Assembly: GCF_017562075.2 (NCBI RefSeq)
Contig: NC_054083.1
Location: forward strand, 17,616,542-17,680,541
Length of the DNA stretch: 64,000 bases
Direction of reading: 5' to 3'
Source: Anopheles merus
Lineage: Eukaryota > Arthropoda > Insecta > Diptera > Culicidae
In this document: positions 46,901 through 52,792 of the stretch, in pieces
Numbering within the stretch: position 1 is the first letter of the stretch
Layout of the letters: every line of letters begins with the position of its first letter
Notes under the pieces: model-generated
Databases searched by the model: none
The model's input: the letters and a program-made list of their open reading frames with translations, nothing else
What the model was told of the DNA's origin: nothing
Position numbers and translations under genes: made by a program

Positions 46901-49507
46901 GGTCACATGCCAGGACACATCAAGGGCAAGTCCAGCTGGCACAAGCAACAGTTTTACAACACCGGTAAGTTGGAGTTTCAAATGCAGTCTTTTAAACACG
47001 ACGTGGCAGGACGTGGTTTCATGTTATTGCAACTGTCGGTGTAGTGTATTTTTAGTCTGAAAAGTACACAATGCCATATTATACGCGTGGACGCGCCGGT
47101 CGAACCATGTTTACATACGTGGGGTTTAATAACAGCTTTTAGGAACACTGTGTTTATTGCTGTTATGTAATAATAAGTGTGGAATATCGTGTATCTATTG
47201 CACATGTCTACAAACTTTTTAGAATCGTGGGACGAATTGCTTCGCAAATAACGTTGAGGGCCGTTACCATTAGTTGACGTTACCCTTCTCTAATGATTGT
47301 TTAAAGTAGTGAACCAAAACGAGATGATTAAAAAACATTGTCTAAAACTATCAAATTTCTACCTTCTATTATTGAAGCTTGATTTTCATCTCAATAAGTT
47401 TAAGATTAAAATTTTGGTAAATAGTCATAACTCCAATAATAATTATTAAAAAGCCCTCAAGCCGTTGAGGGCCGCATTAAAAGCTTTAGTTTTGAGTTTG
47501 GGCAGTTTGCCTGTCCTAATGCAATAGCATTTCAGTGTTCTGAAAAACTCTGAATTATAGTATTTTCTTTATTTTAAAGATCGGCTACACCAATAACTCA
47601 AAAATGATAAAAATTCCACTTCCTGGAACATAAACTCATTACACTGAACAATTAATAGCTGGCATAGTTATCATTAGTATCGAGTTTTTTTGCATACTGG
47701 AAGAACAACAAGAGCACAAAATAAACACTAATTATTGTAAATTATATTTAAAAGCAATAAGCCCTATTGTAGCTTTCAGAGTAATTATTTTATTGTTGTT
47801 TTCATGAATACTGGTCGAAAAGTTCGTATTGCTAAAAATTAAAATTCGTATTTAAAATTAAATTAAAAAAATACTACAAAATAGAAATACAAATCGATGC
47901 TGCGCCTTCTACGTACACGGAGGGACATTTCCTCCCTTCAGACAATCAACTCTACCTAAGACAATAAATTTACTACACATAATATATTCTGTAATTGTTT
48001 CTATTAATAGAGTGGGATATGAAATTTTCATAATATGAACTATAAAAAAATTATTTTATTACTTTTTACTATGGAAAATTCTCAAGTATCTAAAACAAAC
48101 GCTGTTTGTTATGAGTTCAAAAATATTGGGATGTGTACGAAACTATTGCCAAAATTCAAACTGTTTTTTAATGAAACCTACAGTACAATTAGTCAATTCG
48201 AAATGCCTGTAATTTTGTTAGAGTTTTAATTTCAAGCATTTCACTGCATATTGTCGAACCAACTTTCGTCATAAAACTTTATTGATACCATATCATTGTG
48301 TTTTTCTACTTTTCCATAATGTTTGTATGCAAAAAAAAGTATTCCAAGAATTGTGGGAGTTACAAACCAAACCACCAAAAAACAGTTACAACTAACCAAA
48401 AACATAAACATAAGTTTTTTTACTTAAATATAATGTAGGAAATTTTGTGTATCACATGTTTAGTCAAATGATCACAAGAGTGATGGAAATTTAGTTGAAA
48501 ATTATTTTGAAGCTAGGAATAATTTTGTACTGACAGATTAAATTAACACCTATCGAAAAAAATATATTAAAAATAACATATTTAATATATTTAATTTGAT
48601 AGACGAAACTCCAATGAACATGCCCAGCTCAACGAAATCAATCGCTGCCAAATGGGACGACGGTGCATTGCGACGCATGGGGCAACGCAGCTTCGGTCCT
48701 AGCAACTATTCCGAGTCGGATAGCAGCAGCCCCATAAACGAATTCTCCAACGCACCCACCTTTAGGATACCTTCGAAAACGCCCTGTTCAAGTATGGTTT
48801 AAACGTGCGATCGATCCACGGAGCCGGGAGTAACTTAAATCCCATTTCTGTTTTGCCATTGTCTGTACAGATATTCTACACCACGAGTCCAGCACGGAAT
48901 CGATCAAGGAACTGTCGCCGGTGCGGGATCATCGCGCCAACACGCCCCGCCACGTCCAGGCTACGGGGAAAGGCCACTTCGGGCATCAGCTACGGACAAA
49001 GGACAATCATTGCCTTGATATGCAACCATCTTCAAGTACGCACAGGTAGTTCAGGTACCTAAATCTCAAGATCCAAAATCTAACCAAAAAGGGAGCCCTA
49101 CTGCATCGCATCGCATTCGTCTACGGCCTTTCCGTTTTGCGTGTGGCCGCATCCGATTAAGCACATTAGAAGCGACACACTGCAGTAACGTCTCCCGAAC
49201 TCAAAATTGACCTCACCTAATGCTATACCACAAAATCCAATACAAAAAAAAACATACAAAACCACAAAACCGGATTTGGAACACTGTCAACCTTTATCGA
49301 ATGGTACACACTTGCTGGCCCTGCCAGCCAGCAGATACTAGTAATCGCGTTTTGGCTTCGTTTTGTAGATACCACAATAAGACCTACGTGACAGCGGCCG
49401 AGTTTAGCGAAACGGAAAGTGATCGCGAGCGGGCACTAGATCTCGAGGTACAGCGCGCGATGGAAAAGGCTATACGGCACGACGAGTGCAAATCGTCGAC
49501 GAGATAG
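17275..49507 (+). CDS. Dscam-family adhesion receptor (24 coding exons)
   Basis: Single-pass neuronal cell-adhesion receptor of the Dscam family, which acts in homophilic recognition and self-avoidance. Coding exons: 17275-17311, 17553-17781, 20316-20458, 20682-20843, 21001-21150, 21371-21491, 24347-24464, 27236-27450, 27678-27805, 27901-28206, 29530-29661, 29936-30085, 30256-30738, 34137-34353, 34568-34963, 35032-35648, 35747-35908, 37620-37766, 37983-38690, 46029-46470, 46558-46964, 48603-48791, 48871-49045, 49369-49507. All junctions are GT..AG, phases agree, and the sum gives 1,990 aa. Approximate domains: signal peptide 1-30; Ig1-9 36-910; FNIII 1-4 915-1355; Ig10 1356-1445; FNIII 5-6 1446-1650; TM 1668-1692; tail to 1990. 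The start is MEVARATLSRLPG, spliced into a hydrophobic stretch. No hypervariable exon clusters are seen, so it is a paralogue of the Dscam2/3/4 kind, not Dscam1; the exact paralogue is uncertain. Confidence 0.93.
17553..17781 (+). CDS. Dscam exon 2: signal peptide end, Ig1 first half
   Basis: Encodes hydrophobic FVQYLALAVLIEQAGQA and then the Dscam Ig1 signature FLHELPSSVLFSN. The first Ig cysteine (LVCQAYG) and tryptophan (IQWILKDGS) follow, with VPGLR at the end. The donor GTAAGT is at 17,782; the acceptor (CTGCAG) has a weak pyrimidine tract. Confidence 0.85.
17782..20315 (+). other. Dscam intron 2
   Basis: The 5' kilobase is GC-richer with no gene; the rest is AT-rich. No alternative exon resembling Ig1 or Ig2 is visible. 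Confidence 0.7.
20316..20458 (+). CDS. Dscam exon 3: Ig1 second half
   Basis: Encodes ALPNGTLYFPPFAGHLFR and the second Ig cysteine in TTYRCRISYSYY, ending RVRAG in phase 1. The PPF and TYRC spacing matches Dscam Ig1. Confidence 0.9.
20682..20843 (+). CDS. Dscam exon 4: Ig2 first half
   Basis: Starts VVRQPYEVKV, with FLKCFVSSHVREFVHVSSWF as the Ig2 core. This is the position of the variable exon 4 cluster in Dscam1, but only one version is present. 162 nt, phase 1-1. Confidence 0.92.
21001..21150 (+). CDS. Dscam exon 5: Ig2 second half
   Basis: Encodes RYVVTTPGGELCIRNVNEED and the C-strand cysteine FSCVTVDTLTGE. 150 nt, phase 1-1, donor GTACGC. Confidence 0.92.
21371..21491 (+). CDS. Dscam exon 6: Ig3 first half
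   Basis: Encodes NIPNMAPSTSQK, a GASVQLPCNVQGNPVPSF core and ends in phase 2. Dscam1 has its largest Ig3 cassette cluster here; only one copy is visible in the 2.9-kb intron that follows. Confidence 0.9.
21684..21741. repeat. (GA)n microsatellite
   Basis: About 58 bases of GA dinucleotides with two AA interruptions. Confidence 0.95.
22337..22443 (-). mobile_element. SINE head fragment
   Basis: On the - strand it reads the A-box-like GTGGTACAGTCGTC and the B-box-like ATGGGTTCAAGCC, then stops. The body and tail are missing. Confidence 0.7.
22747..22870 (+). repeat. Imperfect tandem duplication (~65 bp x 2)
   Basis: 'taaacatcgtttacctcaaa' followed by an A-rich run occurs twice, each copy preceded by TCGTAACAACTT. 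The second copy is shorter by a small deletion. Confidence 0.8.
24347..24464 (+). CDS. Dscam exon 7: Ig3 middle
   Basis: Encodes WFRISDTGSLY and QSLLFIRNVDERDAGRW, the Ig F-strand approach (D-x-G). It ends in phase 0. The next exon supplies the cysteine (ICKAFNQFG), which fixes the true order exon 7 to 25,385-28,206 and shows that the copy at 1-2,786 is misplaced. It is too short to be found as an open frame alone. Confidence 0.88.
26256..26873. mobile_element. Palindromic hAT-like MITE, copy 2
   Basis: Same insertion as 874-1,490, in a slightly more regular version (618 bp). The flanks GTATATAG and GTGTATAC agree at 6 of 8 positions, consistent with an old 8-bp target duplication. It lies in Dscam intron 7. 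Confidence 0.82.
27236..27450 (+). CDS. Dscam exon 8: Ig3 end, Ig4 start
   Basis: Begins ICKAFNQFGEQKLEIHLTIS (end of Ig3), then Ig4 with ALLNCSIYGSEVNKIEWFHN. Ends in phase 2. Intact here, frameshifted in the copy at 1,853. Confidence 0.93.
27678..27805 (+). CDS. Dscam exon 9: Ig4 end
   Basis: Encodes MSLLSANTLKIDRVSKKDQG and the cysteine in YQCIVSNARSS, ending in phase 1. Donor GTATGT. Confidence 0.93.
27901..28206 (+). CDS. Dscam exon 10: complete Ig5
   Basis: A whole Ig domain in one exon: ESPPEISYGFVEQ, ISLKCSAAGSPPPQFVWLLD, and DGGLYTCVASNSMG at the end. 306 nt, phase 1-1, donor GTAAGT. Confidence 0.95.
28207..29529 (+). other. Dscam intron 10
   Basis: The centre is the partial TIR element at 28,447-29,155; the rest is unremarkable and ends at acceptor CACAG, 29,529. 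Confidence 0.8.
28447..29155. mobile_element. TA-flanked TIR element, partial copy 2
   Basis: Diverged reverse-complement relative of 7,214-8,459. It keeps one terminus (GTACATTTACCC followed by TA) and the repeated ACCACTATAGGAAC-type motif. Conserved blocks include one around CCATTCCGTTACATAG and one near ATATCAATGGAACTTAG read on the opposite strand. The other terminus is missing. It lacks the SINE that interrupts copy 1. Confidence 0.75.
29530..29661 (+). CDS. Dscam exon 11: Ig6 first half
   Basis: Encodes PPYVRAIGPITAVAGEPIEL, HCPFSGHPIQSVRWIRGG. 132 nt, phase 1-1. Confidence 0.92.
29755..29792. repeat. (CT)n microsatellite in intron 11
   Basis: About 38 bases of CT dinucleotides in the short intron between exons 11 and 12. 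Confidence 0.95.
29936..30085 (+). CDS. Dscam exon 12: Ig6 second half
   Basis: Encodes PRYSVADVKHGGYLKIYTVD and the cysteine in GPYTCIVTGPNGDEG. 150 nt, phase 1-1. Confidence 0.92.
30181..30236. repeat. (CT)n tract serving as polypyrimidine tract
   Basis: A CT dinucleotide run that ends about 20 bases before the exon 13 acceptor (GATAG at 30,255). It is the only pyrimidine tract available to that acceptor. Confidence 0.9.
30256..30738 (+). CDS. Dscam exon 13: Ig7 plus start of Ig8
   Basis: Ig7 (PPVIEPFAFPKIMKVGG, LTCSVSAGDMPIYFSWKKDG, SGRYTCFATNTAAQTNY) runs directly into Ig8 (PPSWTQEPHDIAVVLGHPIV, LPCEADGFPQPKITWFRG) in one 483-nt exon. In Dscam1 and Dscam2 the Ig7 exon is alternative; here it cannot be exchanged separately. 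Phase 1-1. Confidence 0.95.
30739..34136 (+). other. Dscam intron 13
   Basis: AT-rich, 3.4 kb. Holds the non-LTR fragment at 31,082-32,155 and otherwise low-complexity A/T runs; no further exons recognised. Confidence 0.7.
31082..32155 (+). mobile_element. 5'-truncated non-LTR retrotransposon (RT C-terminal part)
   Basis: One open frame from about 31,082 to the stop at 32,092 encodes reverse-transcriptase palm motifs: SGVPQGSVLSPLLFVLFIND and YADDLKIF (the catalytic YADD), then LVLCPEKC, LGVTFDSRLSF and the thumb region. It ends in a short 3' UTR and a (TAAA)n tail near 32,139-32,162. The endonuclease and most of the 5' half are absent. A jockey/CR1-like clade is likely but not resolved. Same orientation as Dscam, inside intron 13. 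The uninterrupted frame suggests a fairly recent insertion; the copy cannot move by itself. Confidence 0.88.
34137..34353 (+). CDS. Dscam exon 14: Ig8 end, Ig9 start
   Basis: Begins YYMCEAANGIGNSLKKIIHI (end of Ig8) and continues with Ig9 (AVMLECLALGDEPINIIWTH). Ends in phase 2. Confidence 0.94.
34568..34963 (+). CDS. Dscam exon 15: Ig9 end, FNIII-1 start
   Basis: Ig9 ends with SGKYVCTAENLYGTSEHVIY. FNIII-1 starts RPDAPSDLEVMEVSSRQIRL and continues SWKRPYDGMSPVLSYLVQY. Donor AAAAG|GTAAGT; a second possible donor at 34,948 is less likely because it would break the phase. Confidence 0.92.
35032..35648 (+). CDS. Dscam exon 16: FNIII-1 end, FNIII-2, FNIII-3 start
   Basis: Contains LLPATQYLLRMLAINEIE (end of FNIII-1), FNIII-2 from GEAPGGLKVKTG to WSTVVYGTTSED, and the start of FNIII-3 (APEAEPQNVSC, VLWQEPPPQFHNGVLQGYKI). 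The acceptor is TTAGCAG: exon start 35,032 or 35,035, both in frame (one serine more or less). Confidence 0.93.
35747..35908 (+). CDS. Dscam exon 17: FNIII-3 end
   Basis: Encodes EFVFPFEIKRTSNLETYLHA and NYSIQVLSFTLSGDGVAS. 162 nt, phase 1-1. Confidence 0.93.
35951..36020. repeat. (GT)n microsatellite near exon 17 donor
   Basis: About 66 bases of GT dinucleotides starting about 42 bases after the exon 17 donor. In the transcript this is a GU repeat of the kind bound by CELF/Bruno-type proteins. Confidence 0.95.
36601..36965. mobile_element. Foldback MITE, copy 1
   Basis: The left arm (from AGGGTCTACC through GCCACGTGCAAGAAGTTATT) is matched by an inverted right arm ending CTACCCT. The arms share blocks such as ACGTGCA/TGCACG.., ATTTAATTTTCAT and its inverse. 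No coding capacity. Related to the elements at 38,977 and 39,236. Confidence 0.6.
37170..37328 (-). mobile_element. SINE, second tail type
   Basis: On the - strand the head ATGGGTTCAAGCC is followed by GGAATGGACCGTCC and the tail of the 9,542 type (CGGCCTATACAAGCTTT on the + strand). Lies in Dscam intron 17. Confidence 0.75.
37620..37766 (+). CDS. Dscam exon 18: FNIII-4 first half
   Basis: Encodes VPEAPAGIKALTLTADSILV, SWLPPAHPNGIITHYTVYGK. The donor is AAAAC|GTACTG, not the more tempting upstream GG, because only it preserves the phase into exon 19. Confidence 0.85.
37858..37903. repeat. (CT)n microsatellite in intron 18
   Basis: About 45 bases of CT dinucleotides in the 216-nt intron, ending 79 bases before the exon 19 acceptor. 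Confidence 0.95.
37983..38690 (+). CDS. Dscam exon 19: FNIII-4 end, Ig10, FNIII-5
   Basis: The largest exon: KYDFWVTASTAKGEGDPT ends FNIII-4; Ig10 has LVLECVAVGNPTPRTRWI and GNFTCSAKNLFGEDE; FNIII-5 has LRVTWEVASDGGAPIQGYNL and ends AVRTKGK. An Ig between FNIII-4 and FNIII-5 is diagnostic of the Dscam family. 708 nt, phase 1-1. Confidence 0.96.
38977..39235. mobile_element. Foldback MITE, copy 2 (partial)
   Basis: Shares with the next element the block TAAACATGGTTATTCAC plus CATTTCCATTATCAT. It has an internal inverted repeat (CATGATTTTCAAC and its inverse). Arms unequal, so probably truncated or rearranged. Confidence 0.5.
39236..39541. mobile_element. Foldback MITE, copy 3
   Basis: Left arm TTTCGAATGTAAACATTGTT then CGCGTGCAAAATGTTATT; right arm is the inverse, ending GATGTTTACATTCGAATG and TTACAAGG..-type sequence. 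The two arms are about 120 bp each and can pair over most of their length. Confidence 0.65.
40330..43650. other. GC-richer non-coding island in intron 19
   Basis: About 3.3 kb with clearly higher G+C than the flanking intron. It contains a GA run (41,924-41,948), a TCA trinucleotide run (42,963-42,983) and CA runs. The frames are short and carry no recognisable domain. It is a candidate for regulatory sequence; no gene is supported. Confidence 0.4.
44597..44705 (-). mobile_element. Degraded SINE
   Basis: On the - strand the head reads CATAGGTTCAAGCC and CGTATGGACCGTGG; the tail resembles the second type (GGCGTAACAA on the + strand) but is eroded. Confidence 0.65.
46029..46470 (+). CDS. Dscam exon 20: FNIII-6 and transmembrane segment
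   Basis: Encodes FNIII-6 (SSCLNLFLTSWLNGGCP, YELKITSNNDAGKTMAQYNF), then a membrane-proximal linker and the start of the hydrophobic helix VMIITIIVIVLSL. Only one transmembrane exon is present. Phase 1 in, 2 out. Confidence 0.94.
46558..46964 (+). CDS. Dscam exon 21: cytoplasmic tail start
   Basis: Completes the membrane helix (VVGAKYRG), then tail sequence with tyrosines in AEMYEISPYATFN and DYSLQFRTFGHPECDL, possible adaptor-binding sites by analogy with Dscam tails. Ends in phase 1. Confidence 0.92.
46965..48602 (+). other. Dscam intron 21
   Basis: AT-rich; no repeat or exon recognised. Confidence 0.7.
48603..48791 (+). CDS. Dscam exon 22: tail, symmetric exon
   Basis: Encodes DETPMNMPSSTKSIAAKWDD and a serine-rich stretch (SNYSESDSSSPINEFSNAP). 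189 nt, phase 1-1, so it could be skipped without changing frame. Donor TCAA|GTATGG. Confidence 0.88.
48871..49045 (+). CDS. Dscam exon 23: tail
   Basis: Translates as ILHHESSTESIKELSPVRDH followed by RANTPRHVQATGKGHFGHQ. Too short and in a different frame from the longest open frame there. Phase 1 in, 2 out, donor CACAG|GTAGTT. Confidence 0.82.
49369..49507 (+). CDS. Dscam exon 24: C-terminus and stop
   Basis: Encodes YHNKTYVTAAEFSETESDRE and ends ...HDECKSSTR followed by TAG. The acidic/basic helix-like end has no obvious PDZ-binding motif. Confidence 0.85.
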
Positions 49508-50015
49508 AACGAATTCACGGCACGTGTATTTCCAGTCAGCTGATCTCAATCTTGACTCTTCGTGCTTTCTATCTCTTTTTAAACATTTTCCACCTTTCTG
49601 TTGAATTGCAAACCGACCTCCTATTCCCATTTCCATCCCCATTCTCTTCCTGTCACTTTTGATTACTTCTTTTCGAAACCCAGTCCGATCCTACGTGGTG
49701 GTAATGAGCCCTCCAGAACCCTCCAGCATCGAACCTGAACGCTTTACGATCGAGAGTTCAGTGCCCCGTGTCCTACAATCATCCATCGTCAAGCAGTGTA
49801 GTTTCCCCGTAGTGTAGAGTAAACTATTGTCGTTATTGTAGCACAATACCCACACCGTCATGAGATTTTTTATATCTTCATTCAAGTTGAATATACGGTT
49901 TTTGTTTTACATTGAATGTAAATCGGTCAAGAAAGAGTAACCTTTTACGTATTTATGTTGGTGTTCTATCATCCGAAACTAATGCGAAAAAGGGGAAGCA
50001 AGTATACACTAAGCT
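49508..50015 (+). other. Probable Dscam 3' UTR / downstream region
   Basis: No coding sequence. No canonical AATAAA is seen before the retrotransposon insertion at 50,028, so the transcript end cannot be placed. Confidence 0.4.
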
Positions 50016-50027
50016 AATTGCAAGCTT

Positions 50028-51001
50028 TTAACGTTTATGAGGCTTATATTAAAGAATTTGCCTCGCATGCGCAGGGTGCATAGCCTATCGTTTATAGCCT
50101 TGAAATCCATGATTGCGGGTTTCAACCGGGGACCTACGGCGAAACCCGTTCCGAGCACGCGGTGGCGGTCGTGGCAGCTGTAGTATATGTCGTAGCAATG
50201 CTTACCACCCCTGTTGTGCACACCGTTCCCTAGCCACCGAATCTCTTGTAAAGCTACGAGGTCTATGCTCAGTGTGGCTAGGGCATCATCAAGTTTTTTC
50301 AAGGCTCCGGCTTCGCTTAGAGTGCGTACGTTCCATGAGCCCATTTTCAGAGTAGTCCGGGGACATTGCGTATGGTCGGTATCGGGATGTCCGTTTCGAA
50401 AACTTCTGTGGCTTTCCGTAGTCGTTGATTCATGGGACTGGGTGACTGGCCCCGCGCCCACGTGACCGTTTTGTTTAGCGTCGGATTGCCCCCCCGACGT
50501 TCAGGCACCCAGTTTCCCGGGATACCCACCCCCCTCCTGGTTCGCCATGTGCCACCATCCGCCCGAGGGGTTGGGTCAAGCCCGTGTACCCAAGCTTGGA
50601 TATATGGAGGCACATGTTACCACTCTGCACGACGAGGACGTGTCGGAATAGGAGTTGGATGAGAGAGCCTGTATTATCCCTCAATGGGGCTTCGGATCCC
50701 ATCCCATTACAGAGCCTCACTGTCGTACAGCGTATAAAGCTCGCCAGGCTCCGGTGGGCTGGCCATGTTATACGCATGGAAACGGACGACCCAGCCCGTA
50801 AAGTCTTTTTAGGCCGTCCACAAGGACAGAGGAGGCGTGGTAGGCCCAAATTGAGGTGGCAAGATGGCGTGGAGGCGTCCGCCATTAAGGCCGGGATAAA
50901 GGACTGGCAGACGAAGGCGCGAGACCGTGAGCGGTTTCGGACACTCCTGAGGCAGGCCAAGACCGCAAAGCGGTTGTAGCGCCGGATAAATGAAAAAAAT
51001 G
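50028..51001. mobile_element. RTE-like retrotransposon, 5' part inverted, with TSD
   Basis: The - strand (50,461 down to 50,009) encodes the N-terminal part of an apurinic-type endonuclease (MGSWNVRTL, LVALQEIRWLGNG, GTGFAVG). The + strand (about 50,690-50,979) encodes the C-terminal end of the polyprotein (RLRWAGHVIRME, GRPKLRWQDGV). The insertion is flanked by the perfect 12-bp duplication AATTGCAAGCTT (50,016-50,027 and 51,002-51,013). The 3' end is GATAAATGAAAAAAATG. The central reverse-transcriptase part is missing. The layout (antisense 5' segment, then sense 3' segment) is that of a twin-priming inversion. Family assignment to RTE is from motif recognition. Confidence 0.85.
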
Positions 51002-51139
51002 AATTGCAAGCTTAGCCAACAGCAATCATTCAGCACTCAACAGGGATAAATGAAGTAAATAACGCAAAGAGACTATCACACTCTGAATTAATCATCAAAG
51101 AGTACCGTGAGTAATTACTAGTCATTGATTTAAACCTTT

Positions 51140-52110
51140 TGTAACTTAATTCGAGCGGATACAGTAGTCTCGTGGGCATCTCCAAGATCAAGGAACCCTT
51201 TATTAATGACAGAGACTCCGAGGACAAAATCTTGAACTGAGCCCCAACCCTGCCAACCTGCCCTGGAACTAATGCTAAACCAATACCGTCCGTGGATTTG
51301 ATATCCATTCCAAACAGGCCCTGAAACTGCTCCCAATCGAAAACCTATCCTGACACTGATCACTACCAGTCTTGAAACAGATTCGGAAATCATATTGTTC
51401 CTGGAACTGATCCTCAACTCCATACCAGTCCTGGAATATATACCAAATCCACACCGGTTTTGCCACAATTCCTAAACCCATTCCAAACTTGGAACTGGTA
51501 CCAATCCTATACCAGTCTTCGAACTGATTTTGATCTCGTCCTGGAACTGATGCCACACCCTGAACAGTCCTGAAATTGATCTTGAATCCATACCGATCAT
51601 GGAACTGATCTAATTACCCCCAAGTTCGCAAAAATATGGAGTCAACTCCGATCCTACACCGATAATTTCGGAACCGAAGGTAGTTCCGTCCAGCATTACC
51701 TGGAGTAGTTCGGAAACATCTGGAGTCGTTCGGGATCGTCCAAAGTCGTCCGAAGTCGCTCGGAGTCGGAGTCGTCTGCAAGTCTCCGGAGTTGCCCGGA
51801 GTCACTTTGAGTCATTCGGAGTCCGAGCCGTCCGGAGTCGCAGGGAGTCGGAGTCGTCCTCAGTTGTCCGGAGTCGTCCGGAGTTGGCCTTCGAGACAAA
51901 GGCATGTATACGAAAAGCACGCGCAAAGTGATAGACAAAAAAACACAACGAAATGAAATGCCTACTCACAAGCACATTGCACTAGACCGCTCCAGTTGAC
52001 TCCGACCGACACCGATTCCGGTCGTTTCCGATCGAGTCATCGCACTGATCCTAATCCCTGTAACGGATACAGGTCCGGGAGCTGATCCAGAGTCGATTCG
52101 GGTCCTGCTT
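51140..52110. repeat. Degenerate tandem repeats
   Basis: Two blocks. From about 51,210 to 51,610 a unit of roughly 30 bases resembling 'ctggaactgat..ccataccagt' recurs with heavy divergence. From about 51,700 to 51,900 a shorter unit near GTCCGGAGTCG recurs many times, with related words again at 51,990-52,110. Open frames across it translate the repeats and are not genes. Confidence 0.75.
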
Positions 52111-52792
52111 CTAATCTCGAACCCATAAGGTTCCGACGGTAAGAAACACTCACCAGGCTTTTCGGATTTGTTCTGATTTGTTCTGAAATTGCTTCATTTT
52201 TTTTAACATAGATATGCCTCGCCGCTGGAACGGATCGCAAACATGTCCCGGTTCAGAAATAGATACAGTACGCACTCTAAATCTGAAACTGATTCTACTA
52301 TCGTGCTGGTCAGGGATATTTGCGGTAATCTTTTCGCTTCCGTACCTTTCTCAATGGTCTCCACGGAATGTTATGGATTTAACTTCGTAGTTTGCATTCC
52401 TTTCCAGACGTTTCAACAAACTTATTTTTATCAAAATATGACCAAAAGAAAGGCTGATATTCCGGAAGAGTCAAGCTTATATTTGAAGAAACGTCACTTG
52501 CCTGTAGTTTAGATCTGGTAGCTTGTAACGGTTGGTGAAAATATGTTCGAGAATCTTTCGAAATTTTTCAGTCGTCGATTTCTATTGCTTACATCCGAAG
52601 TATTTGTTCGAAACAAAGCTCATGAGCAGAGACTTGTCCTTAACGTCTATGCCTTGGTAGTTTCGGAATTCTAATAAGTGATTTGATCTGGTTGCTGGAG
52701 GTACTGCTAATGATGAATAATGGTAATATAAAAACTCAAACGAATATTTCCATCCACAAGCTTACGTATATTGCAAACAAATCCGAATCACA
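52111..52792. other. Intergenic region before Ctu1 3' end
   Basis: No gene recognised; a + strand frame of 89 codons at 52,243-52,512 has no family features. Confidence 0.5.

Noticed and set aside
50584..50979. Independent gene from the + strand frame with GRPKLRWQDGV
   Set aside because: It is the C-terminal end of an RTE-like polyprotein inside a TSD-flanked insertion.
52243..52512. 89-codon + strand frame between the repeats and Ctu1
   Set aside because: No similarity to a known family and no supporting splice or poly(A) context.
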